The notes under the pieces: generated by a model | What the model was told of the DNA's origin: nothing | The model's database searches: none | The model's input: the letters and a program-made list of their open reading frames with translations, nothing else | In this document: piece after piece, positions 1 to 8,371 of the stretch | How the letters are laid out: each line of letters starts with the position of its first letter | Position numbering within the stretch: the stretch's first letter is position 1 | Assembly: GCA_947293975.1 (NCBI GenBank) | Contig: CAMYPV010000006.1 | Span: 1 to 34,094 of the forward strand | Direction: 5' to 3' | Source: an uncultured Ezakiella sp. | Lineage (GTDB): Bacteria; Bacillota; Clostridia; Tissierellales; Peptoniphilaceae | Length of the DNA stretch: 34,094 bases | Program-made: the position numbers and the translations under genes

Positions 1-314
1 TAATTGATAAGGATAGGACTTCTGTTATGCTTGCTCACGATACAAATTGTGACAGTCTTGTTATTTTAACTGGCGTTGAAAAAGTTGCAATTAATTTTAA
101 CACTCCTGACCAAAAAGATTTGTCAAAACTAAGCGTAAGTGATGCGAAAAAATATATGGAAGAAGGGCAGTTCCCGGCTGGATCGATGCAACCGAAAATT
201 GAATCCGCAATTTCATTTGTAGAAAGTGGAGCTAATCGTGAAACTCTAATCACATCTCTTGATAAATTGGTTGAGGGAATGAGAGGGGAAACGGGTACGC
301 TTATCGTTGAATAA
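1..314 (+). CDS. arcC: Carbamate kinase, C-terminal part (5' end outside window)
   Basis: The reading frame is open from position 3, before the first internal ATG at 27, so this is the 3' end of a longer gene. The visible protein begins IDKDRTSVMLAHD and continues with LVILTGVEKV, INFNTPDQK, EGQFPAGSM and a final ESGANRETLIT segment. These match the C-terminal third of carbamate kinases, including the conserved DKD and the FxxGSMxPK substrate/nucleotide region. The family transfers phosphate from carbamoyl phosphate to ADP in the cytosol, giving ATP, ammonia and CO2, usually as the last step of arginine deiminase or related catabolism. The upstream partner genes are not visible. A terminator follows five bases after the stop, so this ends its transcription unit. 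The family call is firm; the exact pathway is inferred. Confidence 0.93.
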   Translation, partial: IDKDRTSVMLAHDTNCDSLVILTGVEKVAINFNTPDQKDLSKLSVSDAKKYMEEGQFPAGSMQPKIESAISFVESGANRETLITSLDKLVEGMRGETGTLIVE

Positions 315-318
315 TTTT

Positions 319-343
319 AGAGCGAGTAATCGCTCTTTTTTTT
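319..343 (+). terminator. Intrinsic terminator after carbamate kinase
   Basis: A perfect 7-bp stem AGAGCGA/TCGCTCT (319-325 and 330-336) with a GTAA loop is followed by seven T residues. Confidence 0.92.
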
Positions 344-377
344 ATGAGAAAATATTTGAAAAATTTTATCAAAACTA

Positions 378-406
378 TTGACAAGCAATAGATGTTAATG
401 TATAAT
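378..406 (+). promoter_or_regulatory. Consensus sigma-A promoter for the metal ATPase
   Basis: TTGACA at 378-383 and TATAAT at 401-406 are both exact consensus hexamers with the ideal 17-bp spacer. A short imperfect dyad (CATATA 418-423, TATATG 436-441) lies just downstream, around the expected transcript start, and could be an operator. Such a strong core promoter on a metal efflux gene suggests it needs repression. Confidence 0.88.
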
Positions 407-450
407 AAATATAAAGACATATAAACATACATTCATATATGGGAGGAAAT

Positions 451-2442
451 ATGCAAAAATTTATTCTAAAAGGTCAAATGTGCCCTGTATGTGCTGGGAA
501 AATTGAGCGCGAACTACAGGCAAACAAAGATGTAAAAAAGTTGAGTTTTGATAAGACAAATTTTGTTGTTACAGCTGAGGGAAACAATTTAAAAGCAATT
601 ATAACTGATGCTGTAAATAAATATGAACCAGGTGTAGAGGTGTTAGAAGACTCAAACGAGGAAGAGGATACAAGTAATCGGAGAAAATTTAATTTTTCTG
701 ACGCGACATTGTTTTCTGGAATAATTTTTATAATTTTATCTTTTATATTTAAAAACAATTATCTGTCAATTGTGGGGGCTGTTTTTGCAGGCTTTCCAAT
801 CTTGAGAGATGGTTTAAAAGTTGTTTTTAGTGGCGGAGGCCTTGATGAAAGATTTTTGATGAGTGTTTCTATGATTGGCGCAATATTAATTGGAGATTCA
901 TTTGAAGGCGCAATGATTATGATACTTTATCGTTTGGGTGAAGCTGTTAGTGACTTTGCATTAAAGAAAGCAAATGATAGATTTAAAAAACTAATTGTTT
1001 CGCAAAAAGTTGATGCGAGAATTTTGGGCGAAGATGGTAATTCAAAAATTGTAGATGTTGAATCCGTTTTAATTGGCACCAAAATAATTGTGCATCCACT
1101 TGAGATGGTTCCGCTTGATTCAGTTGTTTTAGATGAATATGTAAGAGTTGATAATTCATCGTTTACTGGCGAGAGTGATCCTATAATTGTATATAATGGA
1201 GAAAAGATTCTAGCTGGAGCAATTGTCTTAAACGAAACTGCAAATCTTAAGACAGTAAGCGATTATGAAAACTCATCGCTATTTAGGATGAAGAGCTTAT
1301 TGGACAGAGCAAGTGCTTCAAAGAGCAAACAAGAGAAATTTTTGACAACATTTTCAAAGATATATACACCAGTTGTTGTAATTGCAGCAATTTGTCTTGC
1401 AATGATTCCGCTCTTTAATGGAGCAGATTTTAGAGAATATATTTATAAGGCATTGTCGTTTTTAGTTGTGGCGTGTCCTTGTGCGCTTGTGCTTGGTGTT
1501 CCACTAAGCTATGCAGTTGGCATTGCAGCTTTGAGTACAAAAGGTGTTTTGATGAAAGGGTCTGAATATATAGACACACTTAGCCATATAAATCATCTTG
1601 CAATGGATAAAACAGGTACAGTTACTGAAAACTATTTAATGATTGACAGAGTGGTTGAAACTTCGAGTGTAAAAGAAGATGAACTTAGAAGGCTGATGGC
1701 AATTGGCGAAAAACATAGCAAACATCCTATAGCGCGTGGATTTAAAATGGAAGGCATGCCTGATCCAGAAAATTATTCCGAAACTCCAGGTGTTGGTATT
1801 GATTTTAGTTTTGAAGAGGTCGATTATAAAATCAGAGGCGGAGAATTATCTGGTGAAATAAATTTAATTAGAAATGATGAAGTTGTTGGAAAATTCTTTA
1901 TGGTTGAAAAAATAAAACCAAATGCAAATGAAGTTATTTCAAAATTAAAAAATATGAAAATCAAATCAATATTAGTTTCTGGAGACAGAGATGAAAAGGT
2001 AAAATATGTATCAAATATCTTGTCGATTGATGAATATTACTCAGAACAAAGTCCAGAGGATAAGCTAAACTATGTTCAAAGCATCAAAAAACATGGCAAG
2101 ATTGGTTTTGTAGGAGATGGCATTAACGACTCACCAGTTTTAAAGGCAGCTGACGTTGGAATAAGTATGGGCAACATGGGAAGTGATGCCGCCATAGAAT
2201 CAAGCGATGTAGTTATTACAGATGATTCGATTTTCAAAGTTGCAACAACAATTAAAGATGCAAAGTCAATTATGTTTAATGTTAAATTCATAATTACATT
2301 TGTATTGACTGTAAAACTTCTTACAATGGTATTAATATACCTAGGATTTGGCGGAATGTACTTGGCAGTATTTGCAGACGTTGGACTAAGTATTTTATCA
2401 ATTGGTATTGCATTTTTGAATATGAGATTAAGAAGACAATAA
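451..2442 (+). CDS. cadA: P1B-type heavy-metal ATPase (Zn/Cd/Pb class)
   Basis: Membrane ATPase that exports a divalent soft metal at the cost of ATP. From the N-terminus: an HMA-like domain with CPVC (C11, C14); membrane helices; the actuator motif FTGES; the transmembrane metal site CPC (C342-P-C344); the phosphorylation motif DKTGT (D386); the HP signature of P1B pumps in KHSKHPIARG; and the hinge GDGINDSP. The last helices carry a Lys in VKLLTMVL and FADVG, the usual signature of the Zn/Cd/Pb subgroup rather than Cu pumps. I place the start at ATG 451 because GGGAGG lies at 441-446; the in-frame ATG at 439 has no ribosome binding site. The gene stands alone between its own promoter and terminator, with no regulator gene beside it. 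The class is sure; the exact metal is inferred. Confidence 0.92.
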   Translation: MQKFILKGQMCPVCAGKIERELQANKDVKKLSFDKTNFVVTAEGNNLKAIITDAVNKYEPGVEVLEDSNEEEDTSNRRKFNFSDATLFSGIIFIILSFIFKNNYLSIVGAVFAGFPILRDGLKVVFSGGGLDERFLMSVSMIGAILIGDSFEGAMIMILYRLGEAVSDFALKKANDRFKKLIVSQKVDARILGEDGNSKIVDVESVLIGTKIIVHPLEMVPLDSVVLDEYVRVDNSSFTGESDPIIVYNGEKILAGAIVLNETANLKTVSDYENSSLFRMKSLLDRASASKSKQEKFLTTFSKIYTPVVVIAAICLAMIPLFNGADFREYIYKALSFLVVACPCALVLGVPLSYAVGIAALSTKGVLMKGSEYIDTLSHINHLAMDKTGTVTENYLMIDRVVETSSVKEDELRRLMAIGEKHSKHPIARGFKMEGMPDPENYSETPGVGIDFSFEEVDYKIRGGELSGEINLIRNDEVVGKFFMVEKIKPNANEVISKLKNMKIKSILVSGDRDEKVKYVSNILSIDEYYSEQSPEDKLNYVQSIKKHGKIGFVGDGINDSPVLKAADVGISMGNMGSDAAIESSDVVITDDSIFKVATTIKDAKSIMFNVKFIITFVLTVKLLTMVLIYLGFGGMYLAVFADVGLSILSIGIAFLNMRLRRQ

Positions 2443-2450
2443 TGGTAATA

Positions 2451-2477
2451 AAGAAGTTCGGTTGTGAACTTCTTTTT
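2451..2477 (+). terminator. Intrinsic terminator after the metal ATPase
   Basis: A perfect 9-bp stem AAGAAGTTC/GAACTTCTT (2451-2459, 2466-2474) with a 6-nt loop runs into a T tract. Confidence 0.88.
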
Positions 2478-2479
2478 GC

Positions 2480-2508
2480 TTGCTAAAAAATATTTTATAT
2501 AGTAAAAT
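2480..2508 (+). promoter_or_regulatory. Putative promoter for map unit
   Basis: TTGCTA (2480-2485) and TAAAAT (2503-2508) are separated by 17 bp, immediately after the preceding terminator and 18 bp before the map start. It is the only reasonable promoter in the gap. Confidence 0.5.
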
Positions 2509-2526
2509 ATTCGTTGGAGGTTAGTT

Positions 2527-3285
2527 ATGATTTCAATTAAAACAGAATCAATGATTAAGGGGATGAAACAATCCGGTAGACTTTTAAGATCTGTTCACAA
2601 AGAACTTGAAAAGCATATTGAAGTGGGCATTACTACTAATGAGCTAGATAAAATTGCTGAAGATTTTATAAGAAGTCACGGTGGAATTCCTGCACAAATT
2701 GGATATGAAGGGTATAAATACGCTACTTGTATAAGTGTTAACGATGAAATATGTCATGGTTTTCCTACAAATTATAAATTAAAAGAAGGAGATATTTTGA
2801 CAATTGATATGGTTGTGGATCTTGACGGATATTTGTCAGACTCTGCGTGGAGCTATTCGGTTGGAGAAATAAGTGACGAAGCAAAAAAATTAATGGAGGT
2901 TACTCATGATTCGCTGATGAAGTCAATTGAACTTGTAAAACCAGGTGCATATTTTGGCGACATTGGTGTTTTTATTGAGGATTATGTAAAGCAGTTTGGA
3001 TTTTCTCCTGTGCGTGATTTTATTGGTCACGGAATTGGAAGAAAAATGCACGAAGATCCTCAGGTTTTTCACTACAACACAGGAATTCGCGGCGCAAGAA
3101 TGCGCGAGGGCATGGTGTTTACAATTGAACCGATGATTAATGTTGGCGATTGGAGAATGAAAATGGACAAGAATGGATGGACTGCAAGAACAAAAGACGG
3201 TTCACTTTCATGTCAATATGAGCATACAATGGCAGTTACAAAAGACGGCGTTTGGATTTTGACAGATGAGGGCTTAGATGACTAG
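2527..3285 (+). CDS. map: Methionine aminopeptidase, type I
   Basis: Cytosolic metalloenzyme that removes the initiator methionine from new proteins. The 252-residue chain is the usual length for a type I bacterial enzyme. All five metal ligands can be placed: D94 in LTIDMVV, D105 in YLSDSAW, H168 in IGHGIGR, E201 in TIEPMI and E232 in CQYEHTM. GGAGG at 2516-2520 lies six bases before the ATG. It is the first gene of a unit that continues with an overlapping MATE transporter gene. Bacilli usually keep map in the ribosomal protein cluster, so this location is a local rearrangement or a second copy; the window cannot tell which. Confidence 0.95.
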   Translation: MISIKTESMIKGMKQSGRLLRSVHKELEKHIEVGITTNELDKIAEDFIRSHGGIPAQIGYEGYKYATCISVNDEICHGFPTNYKLKEGDILTIDMVVDLDGYLSDSAWSYSVGEISDEAKKLMEVTHDSLMKSIELVKPGAYFGDIGVFIEDYVKQFGFSPVRDFIGHGIGRKMHEDPQVFHYNTGIRGARMREGMVFTIEPMINVGDWRMKMDKNGWTARTKDGSLSCQYEHTMAVTKDGVWILTDEGLDD

Positions 3286-4621
3286 GCACATGGTCTTGAC
3301 CGAAGGCAGTATATCAGAGAAATTGATGAAGCTTGCGCTTCCACTTATGGGCACAAGCTTTTTAACTATGGCGTACAATCTTACCGACTTGTATTGGGTT
3401 GGTAAGATTGGCACCGAAGCTGTGGCGGCGGTTGGCATTAGTGGATTTTTTTGGTGGCTTGTCTCGAGCTTGGTGCTTGTGTGTAATGTTGGTTTGGCAG
3501 TTACTGTCAGCCAAAATCTTGGACGCGGCGACGTACAAAAGGCGAAAGAGTATATTAATGCGGGTATTAAGTTAAATTTAATTATTGCACTTAGCTATAC
3601 GGCCATTGTTTTTTTCTTTCACAAATACTTAATTTCATTTTTTAACATACAGGACAAACTTACATTTGATGAGACGGTTGTATATTTAAGAACGGTCAGC
3701 GTTGGTTTTCCGTTTCTATTTATGAATCCAATTTTGGCCGTTATTGTAAATTCGGTTGGAGATTCAAAAGAAACATTTAAAGTCAGTCTTATTGGTGTAG
3801 CGTGCAATATGATTTTGGATCCACTATTTATAATTGTACTTGACAAAGGTGTGTTTGGTGCAGCGGTTGCAACTGCGCTTAGCCAATTGTTTGTTACGAT
3901 AATTTATATTGTATTTGGTATTAAGAACAAATACTTGTACTCAACTGTTAATTACAAAGAAAAGTGGGATACAAAAAAAGTAAGAGAGATTTTAAAACTA
4001 GGTGTACCACCTGCAATGCAATCCGCGGTGCATTGTTCTATAAGTATGTATATGGGTAGAATGATTGCGGGATTCGGTTCAGCGGCGGTTGCTGCTCAGT
4101 CGATCGGAAGCACTATAGAGGGAATTTCGTGGCTATCTGCAGAGGGCTATGCAACTGCAAACTCGACTTTTATTGGACAAAATTATGGTGCAAAAAAATA
4201 TGACAGAGTTAATGAGGCATTTTTTACCAGCTGTAAGATTATGTTTATGATTGGTCTTGCTGCGAACTTGCTATTGTTCTTTGGCAGATATCCGATTATA
4301 AAATTGTTTTTGCACGAACCCGAGGCGATTCATCATGGTGCGATGTATTTGATGGTTCTCAGTTTTTCGCAGATATTTATGGCAATCGAAATTGCAAACA
4401 GTGGTGCGTTTAATGGTATATCGCTTACGCATATTCCAAGTGTGATTGGCATTGTAGGAAATATTTTAAGAATACCATTTGCATATATTTTTATAAGATA
4501 TTTTGGATTGACAGGAATTTGGATTGCAATTTCATCATCGTCAATTTTAAAGGGCATTGTCTCGTACGGATTATTTGTTGGAGTAAAAGGAAGGAAGTTA
4601 AGCATTGAAGGTAATATGTAA
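3278..4621 (+). CDS. MATE family multidrug/toxin efflux transporter
   Basis: Integral membrane antiporter of the MATE (MatE/NorM-DinF) family, which exports cationic drugs or metabolites in exchange for Na+ or H+. The 447-residue protein has about twelve hydrophobic segments in two halves. The first half begins with the family-typical LMKLALPLMGTSFLTMAYNL, and the second with LKLGVPPAMQSAVHCSI followed by an AAQSIG segment. The start at 3278 overlaps the end of map by eight bases and has GAGGG five bases upstream; a second in-frame ATG at 3290 is less likely. Overlap with map implies translational coupling. The substrate cannot be predicted. Confidence 0.9.
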   Translation: MTRHMVLTEGSISEKLMKLALPLMGTSFLTMAYNLTDLYWVGKIGTEAVAAVGISGFFWWLVSSLVLVCNVGLAVTVSQNLGRGDVQKAKEYINAGIKLNLIIALSYTAIVFFFHKYLISFFNIQDKLTFDETVVYLRTVSVGFPFLFMNPILAVIVNSVGDSKETFKVSLIGVACNMILDPLFIIVLDKGVFGAAVATALSQLFVTIIYIVFGIKNKYLYSTVNYKEKWDTKKVREILKLGVPPAMQSAVHCSISMYMGRMIAGFGSAAVAAQSIGSTIEGISWLSAEGYATANSTFIGQNYGAKKYDRVNEAFFTSCKIMFMIGLAANLLLFFGRYPIIKLFLHEPEAIHHGAMYLMVLSFSQIFMAIEIANSGAFNGISLTHIPSVIGIVGNILRIPFAYIFIRYFGLTGIWIAISSSSILKGIVSYGLFVGVKGRKLSIEGNM

Positions 4622-4931
4622 AAATTGCTCGATTGGTTGCGAATTAACCGTTGAAAATGGCAATGTATACGGAAATAGATGCTCACGTGGACTGGAATAC
4701 AGAAGCATGGGTGAAAAATCTATTTATTATACAAGAGTTAAAATTATGGAGGCAAATGTTGGTCATCTTGCAATTAGAAGCGATATCCCAGTTACAGAAG
4801 AAGAGAAAGCAAAATTGCAGAAGATGATTGAACGAATAAAATTATATCCGCCAATTGAATCGGGTCAACTTGTTATATTTAATTTGGGTGGAACAGGAGT
4901 TAGCTTTTTAGCACAGAGGAGAATACAATGA
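4605..4931 (+). CDS. DUF1667 domain protein (Cys-rich, function unknown)
   Basis: A 108-residue protein that starts with TTG at 4605, supported by AGGAAGG at 4588-4594, and overlaps the MATE gene by 17 bases. The N-terminus MKVICKNCSIGCELTVENG followed by GNRCSRGLEY is the four-cysteine pattern of DUF1667, and the GGTGVSFLAQRRI ending also matches that family. The cysteines could bind a metal or iron-sulfur cluster. DUF1667 proteins are often encoded beside FAD-dependent dehydrogenases such as glycerol-3-phosphate dehydrogenase-like proteins, but no such partner is present here. The TGA stop overlaps the next ATG. The family call is reasonably sure; the function is unknown. Confidence 0.8.
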   Translation: MKVICKNCSIGCELTVENGNVYGNRCSRGLEYRSMGEKSIYYTRVKIMEANVGHLAIRSDIPVTEEEKAKLQKMIERIKLYPPIESGQLVIFNLGGTGVSFLAQRRIQ

Positions 4932-5713
4932 AGAGAAAATTATTAATTTTATTAATGTCAGCAAGCTTAATGTTTGCTGCATGTCAAAAAGACAACACTA
5001 AGAAAGACGAAGTTACAGAAAACAAACAGACAGAAGCGGAAAAAGTTGATGAAAATTCAACAGAATCTCGAGAGACAAATGAGGAGGTAAAGGAATTGAA
5101 ACCAGAAACAATAAAAGAATTACCACAATTACAAGAGGTAAAAGCTGGCGATAAAATCGCAGTATTAAAAACAAATCAAGGCACAATTAAGATTAAATTG
5201 TTCCCAGAGTATGCACCAAAGACTGTCGAAAACTTTGAAACACATATTAAAAATGGCTATTATGATGGAATTATCTTCCACAGAGTTATTGACAACTTTA
5301 TGATTCAAGGCGGAGATCCAACAGGCACAGGCCGTGGCGGAGAAAGCATTTGGGGCGATGCATTTGAAGATGAGTTTAGCAACAAAATGATAAACATCAG
5401 AGGTGCTTTATCAATGGCAAATGCAGGGCCAAATACAAATGGCAGCCAATTTTTTATAGTGCAAGCAAAGCAAGTTCAACCGGAACTATTAAAAATGATG
5501 GAAGATGCTGTTTCACAAGGATACAGCGAAGCATTTGTTGATGCTTACAAGCATTTAGGCGGTACGCCACATCTTGATGGAAAACATACAGTGTTCGGGC
5601 AGGTAATCGAAGGTATGGATGTTGTTGACAAGATTGCACAAGTTGAAAAGGATCAAATGGATAAGCCACTTGAAGATGTTGTTATTGAAAAGGCAACAAT
5701 TGAAGAAAAATAA
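4928..5713 (+). CDS. Cyclophilin-type peptidyl-prolyl isomerase lipoprotein
   Basis: The protein opens with a lipoprotein signal (MKRKLLILLMSASLMFAAC), with the acylated Cys at about residue 19. A charged, Lys/Glu-rich spacer of about 55 residues follows, then a cyclophilin domain from about residue 75 to the end. Domain hallmarks are FHRVI, MIQGGDP, NGSQFFI and a HTVFGQVIEG stretch, so the catalytic Arg and the proline-binding pocket are intact. It should catalyse cis/trans isomerisation of Xaa-Pro bonds in proteins folding outside the membrane. The ATG overlaps the upstream TGA (ATGA), so it is coupled to the DUF1667 gene. A terminator follows. Family and location are secure; client proteins are unknown. 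Confidence 0.93.
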   Translation: MKRKLLILLMSASLMFAACQKDNTKKDEVTENKQTEAEKVDENSTESRETNEEVKELKPETIKELPQLQEVKAGDKIAVLKTNQGTIKIKLFPEYAPKTVENFETHIKNGYYDGIIFHRVIDNFMIQGGDPTGTGRGGESIWGDAFEDEFSNKMINIRGALSMANAGPNTNGSQFFIVQAKQVQPELLKMMEDAVSQGYSEAFVDAYKHLGGTPHLDGKHTVFGQVIEGMDVVDKIAQVEKDQMDKPLEDVVIEKATIEEK

Positions 5714-5720
5714 TTTATCA

Positions 5721-5753
5721 AATCGCGCATGAATTTTTATGCGTGATTTTTTT
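5721..5753 (+). terminator. Intrinsic terminator after the cyclophilin gene
   Basis: A 10-bp stem AATCGCGCAT/ATGCGTGATT with one G-T wobble (5721-5730, 5739-5748) and an 8-nt loop is followed by a T run. Confidence 0.88.
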
Positions 5754-5767
5754 GTGAAAATATTTTG

Positions 5768-5812
5768 TTGTACAATTGAAATCTAGCAATTTACAATCAT
5801 TTGTGGTAAAAT
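5768..5812 (+). promoter_or_regulatory. Putative promoter region for hflX unit
   Basis: Two weak options exist: TTGTAC (5768-5773) with TACAAT (5792-5797), spacer 18; or a TAAAAT -10 box at 5807-5812 with a poor -35. The preceding terminator makes a promoter here likely, but I cannot choose between them. Confidence 0.4.
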
Positions 5813-5824
5813 GTATTGGGTGAT

Positions 5825-7042
5825 ATGTTGATTAAAGATGAAAATATAATGTTAATTGCTATTGACGACAGTGAGGATAGTTTTTTACAGAAAGAAAATC
5901 GCGAGCTGATTAAAAGCGCTGGTGGAAATGTTGTTGCAACGGGCATTCAAAAAAATAGAGAAATTAAGCCTGCAATGTATTTCGGAACTGGTAAGCTTGA
6001 ATATTTTAAAAATATAGCGAGCGAATTAAATGTAAATACAATTGTTGTTGGTCATGAAATTTCGCCATCACAGCTTTCGAATTTGGTTAGCTTTTTTGAT
6101 TTGGCGGTTATGGATAGAAATATGCTAATACTTGAACTGTTTAGTCAAAGAGCAAAGACGGCCTTTGGTAAATTACAAGTCGAACTTGCAAACAAAGAAT
6201 ATATGCTACCACGATTAGTCGGCGCTGGCAAAAATATGGATAGGCAAGCAGGCGTGCATGGTATGAGAGGTGCCGGTGAGCAAAAGCTTGAGCTTGATAG
6301 ACGTAGGTTGCGTGCTTCGATTGATTCGCTTAAAATAAAATTAAAAGAGCAAAGAAAAGTCGAAGAGACCAAGTCAAAACGTCGTATAAATTCATCAATA
6401 CCAATTGTGTCACTTGTTGGATATTCTAACACTGGAAAATCTACAATTTTAAATAAAATTTTGGAAAAATGTGGCAGAGGTGAAGATGCAAAAGTTTATG
6501 CAGATGACAGACTTTTTGCAACACTAGATACTTCTGCAAGGGAGATTGAGCTTCCACATGGTGCAAAAATAATTTTAACAGATACTGTTGGACTTATTTC
6601 AAATCTCCCGCATCAACTTGTTGAGGCGTTTTCGTCTACGCTTGATGAAATAAAATATGCTGATTTGTTACTTCATGTTATGGATATTTCAAACGAAAAC
6701 TTAGATGTTGAAATTGATACCATGAATAATTTGATGGAAGATTTAAATTTACTAGACAAAGACATCATAAAAGTTTACAATAAGATAGATAAGACCGAGC
6801 ACCTGAAATTTAAAGATGATGGCTTTATGACAATTTCTGCTTTTAATGACGACGATATTGATAGGCTTTGTTTAAAGATCGAAGAAGTTTTATTTGGCAA
6901 AGTTAAAAAACATAAAAGACATTTTGATTTTAAAGATCAGTCCTTGATGGATGAATATATTAAAAATAATAAAGTTATTGAAATTAATTACGATGAAGAC
7001 GGAGCAGAGGTGATTGCATTTGAATACAATGGAAAAAATTGA
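5825..7042 (+). CDS. hflX: GTPase HflX
   Basis: Ribosome-associated GTPase that splits or rescues stalled 70S ribosomes, mainly under stress. An N-terminal HflX domain (residues about 20-180) contains the family stretches YFGTGKLEY, VMDRNMLILELFSQRA and KLQVELANKEYMLPRL, then a basic coiled linker rich in Arg and Lys. The G domain follows, with G1 GYSNTGKST, G3 DTVG and G4 NKID. ATG 5825 is preceded directly by GGTGAT, which can pair with the 16S rRNA tail; an in-frame TTG at 5816 is the alternative. It is the first of six closely packed genes, and its 3' end overlaps the next gene. The family call is secure; the start is uncertain by three codons. Confidence 0.94.
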   Translation: MLIKDENIMLIAIDDSEDSFLQKENRELIKSAGGNVVATGIQKNREIKPAMYFGTGKLEYFKNIASELNVNTIVVGHEISPSQLSNLVSFFDLAVMDRNMLILELFSQRAKTAFGKLQVELANKEYMLPRLVGAGKNMDRQAGVHGMRGAGEQKLELDRRRLRASIDSLKIKLKEQRKVEETKSKRRINSSIPIVSLVGYSNTGKSTILNKILEKCGRGEDAKVYADDRLFATLDTSAREIELPHGAKIILTDTVGLISNLPHQLVEAFSSTLDEIKYADLLLHVMDISNENLDVEIDTMNNLMEDLNLLDKDIIKVYNKIDKTEHLKFKDDGFMTISAFNDDDIDRLCLKIEEVLFGKVKKHKRHFDFKDQSLMDEYIKNNKVIEINYDEDGAEVIAFEYNGKN

Positions 7043-7655
7043 GCCTTTTAAATCATCGCAATCTGATTATGAATATAAATATGAAATAAAAAAATCTATT
7101 TTTTTGGCAGAAAGCAAAATGGTTTTAACCGTCGAAGAGGCAGATGATTTTATTAAATCGATTAAAGAAAAGCACCCAAAGGCGACGCATCATGTTTCGG
7201 CGTATAGCATTATTCATGGTGGATTAAAACAAAAGGCAGATGATGATGGCGAGCCGAGTGGCACGTCGGCGCTTCCAATCTTAAAAGCGATTGAGCTTAA
7301 TGAGCTTCAAAACATTGTAATTGTTGTTACGAGATATTTTGGAGGTATAAAGCTCGGCGCAGGTGGTTTGTCAAGGGCATATATGGCTGCCGCTACAGGA
7401 GTGATTGAAGAATTTGGCATAAGGGAATTTAAAGAGTATCAAGATATAGAAATTTCATTTGACTATGACATATATGATATATTTTTAAATTATGCAAGGA
7501 ATTCAAAAATCGAAATTATTGATACAAATTTTTTGGAACAAGTCAGCGTTATGATTAGAATTAAATTAGAAGATGTTGATGATGTTATTTCGTCGGTTTT
7601 AAATATTTCTTCAGGAAAGGCAGATATTCAAAAGAAGGGAATCATTTTACAATGA
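7020..7655 (+). CDS. YigZ/IMPACT family protein
   Basis: Cytosolic protein of the YigZ/IMPACT family. The N-terminal domain shows HHVSAYSI, ADDDGEPSGTSALPIL and VVTRYFGGIKLGAGGLSRAY, which are the family signature; a ferredoxin-like C-terminal domain follows. Eukaryotic IMPACT modulates translation through Gcn1, but the bacterial role is not settled. Start choice: GAGGTGAT at 7007-7014 best supports TTG 7020. TTG 7014 lies inside that site and ATG 7029 is rather far from it. The start lies inside the last codons of hflX, and the stop overlaps the nadE start as ATGA, so it is translated within this operon. The family is secure, the function unknown. Confidence 0.9.
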   Translation: MNTMEKIEPFKSSQSDYEYKYEIKKSIFLAESKMVLTVEEADDFIKSIKEKHPKATHHVSAYSIIHGGLKQKADDDGEPSGTSALPILKAIELNELQNIVIVVTRYFGGIKLGAGGLSRAYMAAATGVIEEFGIREFKEYQDIEISFDYDIYDIFLNYARNSKIEIIDTNFLEQVSVMIRIKLEDVDDVISSVLNISSGKADIQKKGIILQ

Positions 7656-8371
7656 GAAATGAAGTAGAAAATATTAGAAAATTTTTAATTGAATATGCAA
7701 AAAAAGCTGGAGCAGACGGATATATATTCGGAATTTCTGGTGGAGTTGACTCTTCTGTATTGTATAAAATCATAGAGCCAATTAAAGAATTGAAATTTAT
7801 TGCAGTTATGATGCCGATTCATTCGTTAGAATCAGACGAGATTCATGCAAGAAAACTTGTAAAAGGAAATGAAAAAAATATTTTGAAAGTTGATTTGACG
7901 AATGTATACGATGAAATGGTAAAGATTTTGCCTAAGTCTGATAATAAATTAAGTTATGCAAATATAAAGCCAAGGCTAAGGATGGCAACCCTTTATCAAA
8001 TTGCTCAGGCCAATAATTTGTTGGTTGCAGGTGCAACTAATAAGACTGAGTATATGATTGGATATTTTACCAAACACGGAGACAGTGGTGTAGACATTAT
8101 GCCGCTTGCAGATTTTAACAAACACGAGATATTTGAAATGGCGCGTATGCTTAATGTACCGTCAGAGATTATTGACAAGCCTCCATCCGCTGGATTATAC
8201 GAAGGTCAATCGGATGAAGACGAGATAGGAATTAGTTATAAAGACTTAGATGCTTCGATTGACGGAGTGCTTAAGGATGAAAAAATAAATAAAATTATAC
8301 AAAACAAAATAAAAGCCACAGAACATAAGAGGGCTTTAATACCAATTTATAAGAGAGAAAGGATGATTTAA
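7652..8371 (+). CDS. nadE: NH3-dependent NAD+ synthetase
   Basis: Makes NAD+ from deamido-NAD+, ATP and ammonia, the last step of NAD synthesis. The 239-residue protein contains the PP-loop SGGVDSS near the start, GATNKTEYMIGYFTKHGDSG in the deamido-NAD/ATP region, and a GLYEGQSDEDEIGISY segment typical of the family. There is no N-terminal glutaminase (nitrilase) domain, so ammonia rather than glutamine should be the nitrogen source. That suits an ammonia-producing amino acid fermenter. It overlaps the upstream yigZ-family gene by four bases and directly abuts the next gene, so all are probably cotranscribed from the hflX promoter. Confidence 0.95.
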   Translation: MRNEVENIRKFLIEYAKKAGADGYIFGISGGVDSSVLYKIIEPIKELKFIAVMMPIHSLESDEIHARKLVKGNEKNILKVDLTNVYDEMVKILPKSDNKLSYANIKPRLRMATLYQIAQANNLLVAGATNKTEYMIGYFTKHGDSGVDIMPLADFNKHEIFEMARMLNVPSEIIDKPPSAGLYEGQSDEDEIGISYKDLDASIDGVLKDEKINKIIQNKIKATEHKRALIPIYKRERMI

